DNA of 64,000 bases from Fusobacterium sp. (GTDB taxonomy: Bacteria; Fusobacteriota; Fusobacteriia; Fusobacteriales; Fusobacteriaceae). Numbering within the stretch: position 1 is the first letter of the stretch; every line of letters starts with the position of its first letter. The notes beneath the pieces were generated by a model. That model ran no database searches, was not told the DNA's origin, and saw nothing but the letters and a program-made list of their open reading frames with translations. Where the stretch lies: contig NZ_JAGIRL010000043.1 in NCBI RefSeq assembly GCF_019012925.1, positions 13,794 to 77,793 on the forward strand, read 5' to 3'. Made by a program: the position numbers and the translations under genes. This document shows, in pieces, positions 1 through 8,565 of the stretch.

Positions 1-143
1 TCTCTTACCCTCTCAATATCCTTCTCATTTACTCCCGATAAAATTGATGTAACCTCTAACTTAATCTCATCTTTTAGCAAGTTTAGAAATTCGTTACTAT
101 TTATCTCATACTCTTTTGCTAACTCATGTACTCTTTTTTTCAT
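1..143 (-). CDS. infB: Translation initiation factor IF-2, N-terminal part (runs off the left edge)
   Basis: Only the first 47 codons are present. The reverse strand starts at ATG 143 and reads MKKRVHELAKEYEI, which matches the IF2_N domain that opens bacterial IF-2 (the KVRVHELAKEL pattern). IF-2 is the GTPase that brings initiator tRNA to the 30S subunit; the GTPase part lies outside the window. A strong AGGAGG site sits about 7 nt upstream of the ATG. The gene is the last visible member of the rimP-nusA-ylxR-infB operon, 23 nt after the ylxR/ylxQ stop. The call rests on this short N-terminus and on the conserved gene order. Confidence 0.9.
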   Translation of the reverse strand, partial: MKKRVHELAKEYEINSNEFLNLLKDEIKLEVTSILSGVNEKDIERVR

Positions 144-166
144 CAAGATACCTCCTATTTTATAGG

Positions 167-694
167 TTAATCTATGAGTCCACGGGCCATCTTCTTACTT
201 TTTACAGCAATCACACTAACTTCTTCTTTTCCAAAAATTTCACCAAGTTGATTTTTATTTCCAAAATATACAAATTTTATATTTAATTCTTTTGCTTTTG
301 CTAAAAGTTTTCTCTCATTTTTTTCACTTATATCTTCTGCAAGAACTAAAAAATGTGTATGTTCTATCTCTTCTAAAACCATATTCATTCCAAAAGATAA
401 AGTTTGTGAGTTCTTCATTGCCTTCAAAATATTTAAATAGTCCTTTTCACCTTTTTTCAAGTGATTTAACATTTTCATTAAATCATCTGCACTCATTTTT
501 ATTTTTTTATGCTTAGCTAATCTTTTTAAACATTCGTGAGATTTACAAATATAGTATCCTCTACTTTGTGATCTCTGTTTCTCATCAAAACCATACCTAT
601 CTTCGCTTACTTTTGTAAGTCTAAAAAGATCTTTCTTCTCTCTTTTCTCCTTACATATAAGACAAGTTCTTTCATGAATAATAGTAGTATCCAA
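167..694 (-). CDS. YlxR (DUF448) fused to a YlxQ/L7Ae-like RNA-binding domain
   Basis: About 175 residues with two parts. Residues ~5-75 are a DUF448/YlxR nucleic-acid-binding domain, with the CLIC motif, RGYYIC and a Cys-Leu-Lys-Arg segment. Residues ~80-175 look like a bacterial L7Ae/YlxQ domain (HFLVLAEDIS, a VYFG strand, a C-terminal VSVIAVKS strand). In Bacillus these are two genes, ylxR and ylxQ, between nusA and infB; here they form one chain at the same place. I favour the TTG at 694: it directly follows the nusA stop and has GAGGGAG 6 nt upstream. The reading frame also extends to a GTG at 715 inside nusA, with no visible ribosome site. Role inferred from family: RNA binding in transcription/translation. 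Confidence 0.85.
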   Translation of the reverse strand: MDTTIIHERTCLICKEKREKKDLFRLTKVSEDRYGFDEKQRSQSRGYYICKSHECLKRLAKHKKIKMSADDLMKMLNHLKKGEKDYLNILKAMKNSQTLSFGMNMVLEEIEHTHFLVLAEDISEKNERKLLAKAKELNIKFVYFGNKNQLGEIFGKEEVSVIAVKSKKMARGLID

Positions 695-695
695 C

Positions 696-1760
696 TTACT
701 CTCCCTCTTCAACACTATTTGCAGTTTTAATGTCTACTCTCATTCCTGTTAATTTTGCTGCAAGTCTTGCATTTTGTCCATTTTTTCCTATTGCTAGTGA
801 TAATTGTGAATTGTCAACGATTACTCTTGCAGTGTTTTCCTCTTCAAACACATCAACACTTACAACTTTTGCTGGACTTAAAACAGCTGATACAAACTCT
901 TCAACTGACTCTTTCCAGATAACGATATCTATCTTTTCACCATTTAGTTCGTTAACTATGTTTTTAATTCTTAATCCTTTTTGACCTATACAAGCTCCAA
1001 CAGTATCAATATTAGCATCTGCTGAGTAAACTGCTACTTTTGCTCTTGATCCAGCTTCTCTTGCCACTGCTTTAATCTCTATTAGACCAGAAGTGATCTC
1101 AGGAATCTCTAATTCAAATAACTTTCTTAATAGCCCTTCATGTTTTCTTGAAATTACTATTTTAGGGAATTTGTTAGTTTTTTCAACTTCTGCTAAATAA
1201 ACTTTAATTCTCTCTCCAACTCTATATGTATCTGCTGGTGACTGTTCTATTGGTGGTAAAACAGCTTCTACACCATCAAACTCTATGAATACATTTTTTC
1301 TTTCGTCTATTCTTCTGATAATACCATTTATGATATCATGCTCTTTTACTTTGAATCTGTCATAAACATACTCTCTCTCTGCTTCTCTTACTTTTTGAAT
1401 AACGATCTGTTTTCCGTTTTGAATAGCATTTCTTCTGAACTCTTCACAGTTAACTTCTATTCTTATAACTTCTCCAATTTTTACTCTTTTCTTTATCTCT
1501 AATGCATCATCATAAGAGATTTCAATAGCAGCATCATAAAGGTCCTCAGTAGGTACTACAGTTTTTATCTCATAGATCTTAACATCTCCTGTTTCTCTAT
1601 CTATTACAACCTCTACGTTCTCCTCTTCTCCATGGTTCTTTTTATACGCTGCTAATAAAGCTTGCTCAACAGTTAAAAGAAGATTTTCTTTGCTTATCCC
1701 CTTCTCTTTTTCTAACTCTTCCAAAGCTTCTAAAAATACTTTCGCATCTTTACTTTTCAT
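696..1760 (-). CDS. nusA: Transcription termination/antitermination factor NusA
   Basis: 354 residues, the short NusA form without the C-terminal acidic repeats of Proteobacteria. The order is an N-terminal RNA-polymerase-binding domain (~1-125), an S1 domain (~130-200, GERIKVYLAEVE), then two KH domains (~205-345). The second-half KH motifs GACIGQKGLRIKNI and AIGKNGQNARLA are clear. NusA binds RNA polymerase and nascent RNA and controls pausing, termination and antitermination. It starts at ATG 1760 with GGAGGG upstream, 23 nt after the rimP stop, and its stop abuts the likely TTG start of the ylxR/ylxQ fusion. This is the usual rimP-nusA-ylxR-infB order. Confidence 0.97.
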   Translation of the reverse strand: MKSKDAKVFLEALEELEKEKGISKENLLLTVEQALLAAYKKNHGEEENVEVVIDRETGDVKIYEIKTVVPTEDLYDAAIEISYDDALEIKKRVKIGEVIRIEVNCEEFRRNAIQNGKQIVIQKVREAEREYVYDRFKVKEHDIINGIIRRIDERKNVFIEFDGVEAVLPPIEQSPADTYRVGERIKVYLAEVEKTNKFPKIVISRKHEGLLRKLFELEIPEITSGLIEIKAVAREAGSRAKVAVYSADANIDTVGACIGQKGLRIKNIVNELNGEKIDIVIWKESVEEFVSAVLSPAKVVSVDVFEEENTARVIVDNSQLSLAIGKNGQNARLAAKLTGMRVDIKTANSVEEGE

Positions 1761-1783
1761 TATTTACCCTCCTGAAAACTTCT

Positions 1784-2263
1784 TTAAAACTCATCAAATT
1801 CATAAACAAGATTAGCTTTTCTAATCTCTGTAAAAGGAATCTCTAATACTTTTTCTGCTTCTAACTCTAAAAATACTACATTGTTTTCACACTTGATTAT
1901 GATACCTTCAAAGTTTTTATTATCTTCAACCTTGTGTTTTAAACTTACTTTTATCTTCTCCCCTTGAAATCTAATGAAATCCTCTATTTTCTTTAGTGGT
2001 CTTTCAATTCCTGGTGAAGAAACTTCTAAGAAAAATCTCTGCTCTATTAACTTATCTATATCTTCATCAATTTTTCCACTAATAGCAGCACAATCCTCTA
2101 GTGTTATCTCTCCATTTAAGTTCTCAACATATACTCTTACATACCAGTATCCGCCATCTTGCATATACTCTACATCTACAAGAGATAACCCCATCTCCTC
2201 TATTACAGGAGTTACAATACTCTCTATCTTCTCTACTAGCTGCTTGTCATCCAACTTTGCCAT
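1784..2263 (-). CDS. rimP: Ribosome maturation factor RimP
   Basis: 159 residues from ATG 2263 (MAKLDDKQLV). Motifs of the family are visible: EEMGLSLVDVEY near the start, YWYVRVYVEN, LEDCAAIS and LEVSSPGIERPL, followed by a C-terminal Sm-like domain (GIIIKCENN, IPFTEIRKANL). RimP is needed for 30S subunit maturation. It is the first gene of the nusA-infB operon. The ATG has GAGGTG 8 nt upstream. The frame stays open to a GTG at 2326 that also has an excellent AAGGAGG site, giving a 180-residue form with 21 extra residues. RimP homologues usually begin where the ATG is, so I keep the shorter form. Confidence 0.93.
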   Translation of the reverse strand: MAKLDDKQLVEKIESIVTPVIEEMGLSLVDVEYMQDGGYWYVRVYVENLNGEITLEDCAAISGKIDEDIDKLIEQRFFLEVSSPGIERPLKKIEDFIRFQGEKIKVSLKHKVEDNKNFEGIIIKCENNVVFLELEAEKVLEIPFTEIRKANLVYEFDEF

Positions 2264-2307
2264 TATAATTTCACCTCTTTTCTCAATTTTTAAAACTTCT
2301 ATTAAAT

Positions 2308-2335
2308 AGGGAGTGGATATTTTCACCCACTCCCT
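2308..2335 (-). promoter_or_regulatory. Hairpin in the rimP leader covering a second start site
   Basis: AGGGAGTGG (2308-2316) and CCACTCCCT (2327-2335) form a 9-bp stem with a 10-nt loop. In the minus-strand transcript the stem takes up the end of an AAGGAGG site (2333-2339), and the loop contains the in-frame GTG at 2326. There is no U-run after it, so it is not a terminator. It could mask the upstream start of rimP; function is inference. Confidence 0.5.
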
Positions 2336-2370
2336 CCTTAAAAAAACTAGTTTACTACTTTATTCAAGTT

Positions 2371-2399
2371 ATTATATCATATAATTTCTAAAAAATCAA
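2371..2399 (-). promoter_or_regulatory. Sigma-70-type promoter of the rimP-nusA-infB operon
   Basis: On the minus strand, TTGATT (2394-2399) and TATAAT (2371-2376) are spaced by 17 bases. Transcription would start near 2364, giving a leader of about 100 nt. Confidence 0.65.
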
Positions 2400-2607
2400 T
2401 TAATAGTATATAAAATTTGGACTTTTTTAGGTTATTTTTGTTTTTATTTTCCTTTTTTTTATATTAAATATTTATTTAATTTATACTATTTTTTACCTAA
2501 TATTTTTTCTAAATTTTTTTCTAGCTGAAAATAACGTTTAAATAAATCCAATCTAAATATATATAATTAAATTCTTAAATGTTAACGATTCATTTTTTTA
2601 ATAATTG

Positions 2608-2635
2608 TTGATTTTTTGTCTAAATGTTGTATATT
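2608..2635 (+). promoter_or_regulatory. Probable promoter of the glutamate mutase cluster
   Basis: TTGATT (2608-2613) and TATATT (2630-2635) are 16 bases apart, about 45 nt ahead of the glmS start. The -35 is only a moderate match. Confidence 0.5.
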
Positions 2636-2680
2636 ATTATCAAAGGTTTAAATATAAAACACTTAAGGAGGAATTTTTTC

Positions 2681-3100
2681 ATGAGAAAAAATGGGAAAAA
2701 AGTTGTTATTGGAGTCATTGGTTCAGACTGTCACGCAGTTGGAAATAAAATAATTCATCACGTTTTAGAAGTTAATGGTTTTGAAGTTATTAATGTTGGA
2801 GTTCTTTCTCCTCAATCAGACTTTATCAATGCTGCTGTTGAAACTAACGCTGATGCAATAATCGTTTCTTCTCTTTATGGACATGGTGAATTAGATTGCC
2901 AAGGAATGAGAGAAAAATGTAAAGAGGCTGGATTAGATAATATCCTCCTTTATGTTGGTGGTAATATTGTGGTTGGAAAACAGGTTTGGGAAGATGTTGA
3001 AAAGAGATTTAAAGCAATGGGATTTGACAAAGTATATAAACCTGGTACTCCTATCGAAGATACAACTGAGGATCTAAAAAAAGATTTAGGAATTATTTAA
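2681..3100 (+). CDS. glmS: Glutamate mutase sigma (S) subunit, cobalamin-binding
   Basis: 139 residues from ATG 2681, with AAGGAGG 9 nt upstream. The small subunit of adenosylcobalamin-dependent glutamate mutase (EC 5.4.99.1) binds B12. The DxHxxG motif that supplies the lower-ligand His is visible as DCHAVG at ~residues 14-19, followed by the SSLYGHGE and GGNIVVG loops of the B12-binding fold. Length matches clostridial MutS/GlmS (about 137). The frame extends 19 codons upstream, but those lack a ribosome site and family similarity. First of glmS-glmL-glmE-mal; the product (2S,3S)-3-methylaspartate is the substrate of the fourth gene. This is not the glucosamine synthase also called glmS. 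Confidence 0.96.
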   Translation: MRKNGKKVVIGVIGSDCHAVGNKIIHHVLEVNGFEVINVGVLSPQSDFINAAVETNADAIIVSSLYGHGELDCQGMREKCKEAGLDNILLYVGGNIVVGKQVWEDVEKRFKAMGFDKVYKPGTPIEDTTEDLKKDLGII

Positions 3101-3122
3101 CCTAATTAAAGAGAGTGATATT

Positions 3123-4529
3123 ATGAATGTTTACTTAGCTATTGATTTTGGAAGTACATATACTAAATTGACAGCTATTGATCTTGATAATGAGACTATC
3201 CTAGCTACTGCAAAGGATATCACTACCATTGAAGATAACATAATGGTTGGCTTTAATAAAGCCTTTGAAAAATTAAAATTTGAAATTAATAAAATAGTTG
3301 ATTTTAACTCTATAAACTTTGTTAATAAGACTGCTTGCTCCTCTGCAGCTGGTGGTTTAAAGATGATAGCTATCGGTTTAGTTCCAGAACTCACTACTGA
3401 GGCTGCTAAAAAATCTGCCCTAGGTGCTGGTGCTAGAGTTATAAAAACATATGCATATGAACTAAATCACAAGGAGCTGGAAGAGATTCTTAACACTCCA
3501 TTGGATATCATTCTACTTGCTGGTGGAACTGACGGTGGAAATAAAGAGTGTATCATTCATAATGCTAAGATGTTAGCTGAGCACAATGTTAAAATCCCTA
3601 TTGTAGTAGCAGGTAACAAATCAGCTATTGATGAAATTGAAAGTATTTTTAATCAAGCTGGACTTGATTATTACATTACTGAAAATGTTATGCCTTTCTT
3701 CAATAAATTGAACGTAGATCCTTCTCGAGAGGAGATCAGAAAAGTTTTTATGAGTCGAATTGTAGAAGCTAAGGGTATGAAAAGTGCTGAAGAGTTTATT
3801 CAAGGGATTTTGATGCCTACTCCTGCTGCTGTTTTAAAAGCTGCTGAAATCTTAGCTAAAGGAACTAACAATGAAGAGGGATTAGGAGATCTAATAGTTG
3901 TAGATATCGGTGGTGCTACTACTGATATACACTCTATCGCCAAAGGTGAGCCCACTAAGCCATCTATGATAATTAAAGGGCTTATAGAACCTTATGCTAA
4001 GAGAACTGTTGAAGGAGATTTGGGAATGAGATACTCAGCTCTAGCTCTATTGGAAGCCTCTGGTGAAAATAAAATAAAACATTATCTAGATTCCTCACTA
4101 AAAGATACAGATATAAATAAAAGTTGTCAATATAGACACGAGCATATAAAGATGACACCGCAGACAGATGAAGAGTTCAAATTTGATGAAGCTATGGCAA
4201 AAGTAGCTACTGAATTGGCAATGACTAGACACTGTGGTGAGTTAGAGTGTGTATACACTCCAATGGGAACTATGTTTAACTTAACAGGAAAGGATCTTAC
4301 TGAAACACCTTATGTTATTGGAACAGGAGGGGTTATAGTCCACAGTGAAAATCCTTCAAAGATTTTGGAGTCAGGTAATTTTAAAGAGGAGGATCCAATC
4401 CATCTAAAACCTGTAAATCCTAAATTTTTAATCGATAAAAGTTACATCTTATCTGCTATGGGATTACTTGCTCAAGAGTATCCAGATATGGCTATTAGAA
4501 TAATGAAAAAATATTTAGTCAAAGTTTAA
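3123..4529 (+). CDS. glmL: GlmL/MutL, actin-like ATPase of the glutamate mutase operon
   Basis: 468 residues. The N-terminus AIDFGSTYTKLTAID is the phosphate-1 motif of the ASKHA (actin/Hsp70) fold, and VVDIGGATTDIHS is the phosphate-2 motif. The protein matches the GlmL/MutL family always encoded between the two mutase subunits. Its likely job, by family, is to reactivate the mutase by exchanging damaged cobalamin; it is not a mutase subunit. It starts 22 nt after glmS and is followed by glmE after 38 nt. It is unrelated to DNA mismatch repair MutL. Confidence 0.93.
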   Translation: MNVYLAIDFGSTYTKLTAIDLDNETILATAKDITTIEDNIMVGFNKAFEKLKFEINKIVDFNSINFVNKTACSSAAGGLKMIAIGLVPELTTEAAKKSALGAGARVIKTYAYELNHKELEEILNTPLDIILLAGGTDGGNKECIIHNAKMLAEHNVKIPIVVAGNKSAIDEIESIFNQAGLDYYITENVMPFFNKLNVDPSREEIRKVFMSRIVEAKGMKSAEEFIQGILMPTPAAVLKAAEILAKGTNNEEGLGDLIVVDIGGATTDIHSIAKGEPTKPSMIIKGLIEPYAKRTVEGDLGMRYSALALLEASGENKIKHYLDSSLKDTDINKSCQYRHEHIKMTPQTDEEFKFDEAMAKVATELAMTRHCGELECVYTPMGTMFNLTGKDLTETPYVIGTGGVIVHSENPSKILESGNFKEEDPIHLKPVNPKFLIDKSYILSAMGLLAQEYPDMAIRIMKKYLVKV

Positions 4530-4567
4530 GTTCTAATTTTAGGAATAATAAGGAGGATTAATTACAT

Positions 4568-6022
4568 ATGAAGTTGAGATTTACTAAGTGGACTGAAGAT
4601 GAGTTCTTTGAAATAAGAAAGGAAGTTTTAAGTACTTGGCCTACAGGAAAAGATGTAGATTTAGAAGAGGCAGTTAGATACCATAAATCACTGCCTGAAT
4701 CAAAAAATTTCTCTAAAAAGTTACTTAATGCTAAAAACGAAGGTATTACATTAGCTCAACCAAGAGCTGGAGTTGCTCTAATAGATCAACACATAGAGCT
4801 TTTAAATTTCTTAGATAACGAAGGAGGAGCAGATCTACTTCCTTCTACTATAGATTCTTACACTAGACAAAATAAATATGAAAACTGTGAAAAAGGTATT
4901 GAGGAGTCTAAAAAAGCTGGTAGATCTCTTTTAAATGGTTTTCCTGGTGTCAATCACGGAGTTAGTGGATGTAGAAAAGTGGTTGAAGCTACAAATCTAC
5001 CTCTACAATTAAGACACGGTACTCCTGATGCTAGACTTCTTTCAGAGATTATGCTTGCTGCTGGTTTTACATCTGATGAAGGTGGTGGAATTAGCTATAA
5101 CGTTCCTTATGCTAAATCTGTATCAATTGAAAAAACTCTTATGTATTGGCAATATGTTGATAGACTTGTTGGTTGGTATGAAGAGCATGGTGTCTCTATC
5201 AATAGAGAGCCATTTGGACCTTTAACTGGAACTTTAGTTCCTCCTTCAATGTCAAATGCTATTGGGATACTTGAAGGATTAATGGCTGCTGAACAGGGGG
5301 TTAAAAATCTTACTTTAGGATATGGTCAGTGTGGAAATCTAATTCAAGACGTAGCTGCTGTAAGGGCTTTAGAAACACAAGCTCAAGAGTACTTCAAAAA
5401 TTTTGGCTATGAAGATGTACAGTTGACAACAGTATTCCATCAATGGATGGGAGGTTTCCCAGAAGATGAAGCTAAAGCCTTTGGAGTAATTTCTAATGGT
5501 GCCACTGCTGCAGCTCTTTCTGGAGCTACAAAGGTCATTGTTAAAACTCCACACGAAGCTATTGGAGTACCTACTAAAGAGGCTAATGCTGCTGGTATTA
5601 GAGCTACAAAAATGGTTCTTAACTTACTTAAAGGACAACAGTTATCATCTTCTCCAGAATTAGAAAAAGAGATTGAAATTATAAAAGCTGAAACAAAATG
5701 TATCCTAGATAAGGTATTTGAATTGGGAGATGGAGATTGGGCTATTGGAATTGTTAAAGCTTTTGAACAAGGTGTTTTAGATGTTCCATTTGCTCCTTCT
5801 ATATACAACGCTGGAAAGATGATGCCAGCTAGAGATAACGTTGGAAAAGTAAGATATCTATCTCTTGGAAATGTTCCATTAAGCAAGGAGTTAGCTGAAT
5901 TTAACTTAGCACAATTGGAAGAAAGAGGAAGATTTGAAGGAAGACCAGTAACTTTCCAAATGACAGTAGATGATATCTTTGCTGTTGGCAAAGGAACTTT
6001 AATTGGAAGACCTGAAAAATAA
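4568..6022 (+). CDS. glmE: Glutamate mutase epsilon (E) subunit
   Basis: 484 residues, the catalytic TIM-barrel subunit of glutamate mutase, which forms an E2S2 complex with GlmS and converts L-glutamate to (2S,3S)-3-methylaspartate by a radical mechanism. Length matches the clostridial enzyme (483). Conserved stretches seen are [33 protein letters not shown], a glycine-rich EGGGISYN, and [13 protein letters not shown]. It has AAGGAGG about 11 nt upstream of ATG 4568. mal starts 44 nt further on in the same direction, consistent with one operon. Confidence 0.96.
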   Translation: MKLRFTKWTEDEFFEIRKEVLSTWPTGKDVDLEEAVRYHKSLPESKNFSKKLLNAKNEGITLAQPRAGVALIDQHIELLNFLDNEGGADLLPSTIDSYTRQNKYENCEKGIEESKKAGRSLLNGFPGVNHGVSGCRKVVEATNLPLQLRHGTPDARLLSEIMLAAGFTSDEGGGISYNVPYAKSVSIEKTLMYWQYVDRLVGWYEEHGVSINREPFGPLTGTLVPPSMSNAIGILEGLMAAEQGVKNLTLGYGQCGNLIQDVAAVRALETQAQEYFKNFGYEDVQLTTVFHQWMGGFPEDEAKAFGVISNGATAAALSGATKVIVKTPHEAIGVPTKEANAAGIRATKMVLNLLKGQQLSSSPELEKEIEIIKAETKCILDKVFELGDGDWAIGIVKAFEQGVLDVPFAPSIYNAGKMMPARDNVGKVRYLSLGNVPLSKELAEFNLAQLEERGRFEGRPVTFQMTVDDIFAVGKGTLIGRPEK

Positions 6023-6066
6023 AGTTAGTTTAAAATTTATCTATTAAAGAGTAGGAGGAATATATT

Positions 6067-7314
6067 ATGAAAATTATAGATGTTGTTTGTTCTGCAGGAA
6101 AAACAGGTTTCTACTTTGATGACCAAAGAGCTATAAAATTAGGAGCTAAACATGACGGAATGTTTTATCTTGGAGATTCTGTTACTTCAGGATTTGAGAG
6201 TATTAGACAATCTGGAGAATCTATCTCTGTACAATTGATTTTGGAAGATGGACAAGTTGCTTTTGGAGATTGTGCTGCTGTTCAATATTCTGGAGCTGGT
6301 GGAAGAGATCCTCTATTTCTAGCAAAAGATTTTATCCCAGTTATTGAAAATGAGATAGCACCTAAACTAGTAGGTAGAGAATTAGATAATTTTAAATCTT
6401 TAGCTGAAGAGTTTGACTCAATGAGCATCGATGGAAAAAGATTACATACAGCTATCAGATATGGAATAACTCAAGCTCTTTTAGATGCTGTGGCTAAAGC
6501 TAGAAAGGTTACTATGGCTGAAGTAATTCAAGCTGATTATAATACAGGGATCAAAATTTCAAAAAGACCTATATTCACTCAATCTGGTGATGATAGATAT
6601 ATAAATGCTGACAAAATGATAATCAAGGGAGCTGATGTACTTCCTCACGCTCTAATCAATAATGTTAAGGAAAAATTAGGTGAAAGAGGAGAGATACTGC
6701 TTGATTATGTAAAATGGTTGAGAGATAGAATAATTGCTAAGAGAGTTAACCCTGAATACTACCCTATATTCCATATAGATGTATATGGAACTATTGGTGC
6801 AGCATTTGATTGTGACACTACAAAAATGGCAGATTATATCTCTACATTAGTAGAAGCTGCTAAACCATTTAAATTAAGAATTGAAGGTCCTATGGACGTT
6901 GAAGATAGAGATAAACAGATTGAAGCTCTAGCTGCCCTAACAGCAGAGGTTGATAGAAGAGGTATTGAAGTAGAATTAGTTGCAGATGAATGGTGTAATA
7001 CTCTAGAAGATATTAAACTTTTTGCTGATAAAAAAGCTGGTCACGTAGTTCAAATAAAAACTCCAGATTTAGGTGGAGTAAATAATATAGCTGATGCTAT
7101 ACTTTACTGCAATAAAGTGGGAATAGGTTCTTACTGTGGTGGAACTTGTAACGAAACTAACAGATCAGCTGAGATAACAACAAATATTGGAATGGCTTGT
7201 GGAGCTTTACAAGTACTTGCTAAACCTGGAATGGGTGTTGATGAAGGATTTATGATAGTTTTCAATGAGATGGCAAGAGTGGAAGCCCTAGTAAATAGAA
7301 GAGCAAAAAAATAG
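6067..7314 (+). CDS. mal: Methylaspartate ammonia-lyase (methylaspartase)
   Basis: 415 residues, an enolase-superfamily enzyme (EC 4.3.1.2) that removes ammonia from (2S,3S)-3-methylaspartate to give mesaconate. The N-terminal lid domain (~1-160) is followed by a TIM barrel. Visible motifs are YSGAGGRDP, the Mg2+/acid region HIDVYGTIG and LRIEGPMD, the VADEWCN segment, and QIKTPDLGG containing the catalytic lysine of the family. Length equals the Clostridium tetanomorphum enzyme to within a few residues. It has GGAGGAA upstream of ATG 6067 and directly follows glmE, making a two-step glutamate-to-mesaconate unit. Confidence 0.96.
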   Translation: MKIIDVVCSAGKTGFYFDDQRAIKLGAKHDGMFYLGDSVTSGFESIRQSGESISVQLILEDGQVAFGDCAAVQYSGAGGRDPLFLAKDFIPVIENEIAPKLVGRELDNFKSLAEEFDSMSIDGKRLHTAIRYGITQALLDAVAKARKVTMAEVIQADYNTGIKISKRPIFTQSGDDRYINADKMIIKGADVLPHALINNVKEKLGERGEILLDYVKWLRDRIIAKRVNPEYYPIFHIDVYGTIGAAFDCDTTKMADYISTLVEAAKPFKLRIEGPMDVEDRDKQIEALAALTAEVDRRGIEVELVADEWCNTLEDIKLFADKKAGHVVQIKTPDLGGVNNIADAILYCNKVGIGSYCGGTCNETNRSAEITTNIGMACGALQVLAKPGMGVDEGFMIVFNEMARVEALVNRRAKK

Positions 7315-7337
7315 TATTTTTAATAGAGAATTTTAGT

Positions 7338-7364
7338 AAGAAGGTGGTTTGTTACTACCTTCTT
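7338..7364 (+). promoter_or_regulatory. Intercistronic hairpin between mal and citD
   Basis: AAGAAGGTGGT (7338-7348) pairs with ACTACCTTCTT (7354-7364), an 11-bp stem with one G-U pair and a 5-nt loop. The run after it is only ATCTTT, so it is a weak terminator at best. It may set the ratio of upstream to downstream expression or protect an mRNA end. Confidence 0.5.
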
Positions 7365-7391
7365 ATCTTTATAATATTTTGAGGTGAAACA

Positions 7392-7658
7392 ATGACTATA
7401 AATAAAATAAGTAGATGTGGAACATTGGAATCTAATGATATCTTTATAATTCTTGCTCCTGGAGAAAATGGTATAGAGATCGAGTTAGAAAGCAGTGTTG
7501 AAAAGCAATTTGGAAATCATATAAAAAAAGTTATCACTGAAAAACTTTTAGATCTTGGAGTTAAAAATGTTCAAGTTCAAGCACAGGATAAAGGGGCTCT
7601 TGATTTCACTATCAGAGCACGTATTGAAACTGCTGTAAATAGAGGACTTGCAAAATAG
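7392..7658 (+). CDS. citD: Citrate/citramalate lyase acyl carrier protein (gamma subunit)
   Basis: 88 residues. The family pattern GTLESND is present, with Ser14 as the expected attachment site of the 2'-(5''-phosphoribosyl)-3'-dephospho-CoA group. IELESSVEKQFG and the C-terminal helix that ends CitD proteins follow. It carries the acetyl/acyl thioester between CitE and CitF. Because it follows glutamate mutase and methylaspartase, the complex is more likely citramalate lyase (EC 4.1.3.22), known from glutamate-fermenting clostridia, than citrate lyase; sequence alone cannot separate the two. Confidence 0.92.
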   Translation: MTINKISRCGTLESNDIFIILAPGENGIEIELESSVEKQFGNHIKKVITEKLLDLGVKNVQVQAQDKGALDFTIRARIETAVNRGLAK

Positions 7659-7671
7659 GGAGTGATTTGTT

Positions 7672-8544
7672 GTGAAATTGAGAAGAACTATGTTATTTAT
7701 GCCAGGGAACAATCCTGGTATGTTACAAACAGCCACTGTCTTTGGGGCAGATGCTGTAATCTTTGATTTGGAAGATGCTGTTGCTCTTGGAGAAAAAGAT
7801 GCAGCCAGAGTCCTAATCAGTGAAGCTTTAAAAACTATAAACTATGATGATATTGAAGTAGTTGTCAGAATAAATCCTCTATCTACATCTTTTGCTGAAA
7901 AAGATATTGATGTAATTGCTAGACTAAAACCTGATGCTATACTTCTGCCTAAAGCTTGTCCCGAAGATATTACTGTTTTAGATAAAAAATTAACAAAAAT
8001 AGAGAGTGAAGAGGGGATGGAAAATGGAACTATTAAGATACACCCCTTAGTTGAAACAACTTATGGAGTTGAAAAAGTATATGAAACAATCAAAGCTAGT
8101 CCTAGAGTTATCTCTGTCCTACTTGGTGGAGAGGATCTAGCTGTGGATCTTGGAGTTAAGAGAACAAAAACTTCAGATGAATTACTCTATGCTAGAACAA
8201 AGATTGTAAACGCTTGTAAAGCTTGTAAAGTTGATGCTATAGATACTCCCTTCACTGATACCAATGATCAAGATGGACTTTTAGCAGATACTTTAAAAGC
8301 AAAAACACTTGGTTTCACTGGAAAATTGAGCATAAATCCTAGACAGATTGATATTATTCATAAGGCTTATGCTCCTTCTGAATCAGAGATCAATTACGCT
8401 CAAAGAGTTATCTCAGCTAAAGAAGAGGCTGAAAAAGAGGGGCTTGGTGTGTTCTCTTTAGATGGAAAAATGGTGGATCTTCCTATCATCACTCGGGCTA
8501 TACAAACTTTAGACACAGCTAAATTAATGGGGCTTATTGATTAA
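7672..8544 (+). CDS. citE: Citrate/citramalate lyase beta subunit (CitE)
   Basis: 290 residues, starting at GTG 7672 with GGGAGTG upstream and 13 nt after citD. It is a HpcH/HpaI/CitE TIM-barrel lyase. RRTMLFMPGNNPGML, VIFDLEDAVALGEKD with the Mg2+ ligands, the LLGGEDLAVDLG segment and KLSINPRQ are typical. The beta subunit cleaves the acyl-ACP thioester to acetyl-ACP plus oxaloacetate (citrate) or pyruvate (citramalate). Given the upstream mesaconate-forming enzymes, pyruvate is the inferred product. Confidence 0.93.
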   Translation: MKLRRTMLFMPGNNPGMLQTATVFGADAVIFDLEDAVALGEKDAARVLISEALKTINYDDIEVVVRINPLSTSFAEKDIDVIARLKPDAILLPKACPEDITVLDKKLTKIESEEGMENGTIKIHPLVETTYGVEKVYETIKASPRVISVLLGGEDLAVDLGVKRTKTSDELLYARTKIVNACKACKVDAIDTPFTDTNDQDGLLADTLKAKTLGFTGKLSINPRQIDIIHKAYAPSESEINYAQRVISAKEEAEKEGLGVFSLDGKMVDLPIITRAIQTLDTAKLMGLID

Positions 8545-8565
8545 TTTTAAAGGGGGATGTTTTTG

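Larger units (their letters stand above)
2264..2680. other. Divergent intergenic region between rimP and glmS
   Basis: About 417 bases, very AT-rich, with no convincing gene. It holds the rimP-operon promoter and structured leader on the minus strand and the glmS promoter on the plus strand. I looked for a cobalamin riboswitch ahead of the B12-dependent glutamate mutase and saw no B12-box or the expected conserved core. Confidence 0.7.

Noticed and set aside
2340..2680. Cobalamin riboswitch ahead of the B12-dependent glutamate mutase
   Set aside because: No B12-box or matching core motif could be seen in this AT-rich gap.
5440..5991. A 183-codon reverse frame inside glmE, and similar long reverse frames in other genes
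   Set aside because: They lie fully inside well-identified genes on the other strand, with no ribosome site or family features; shadows of codon bias.
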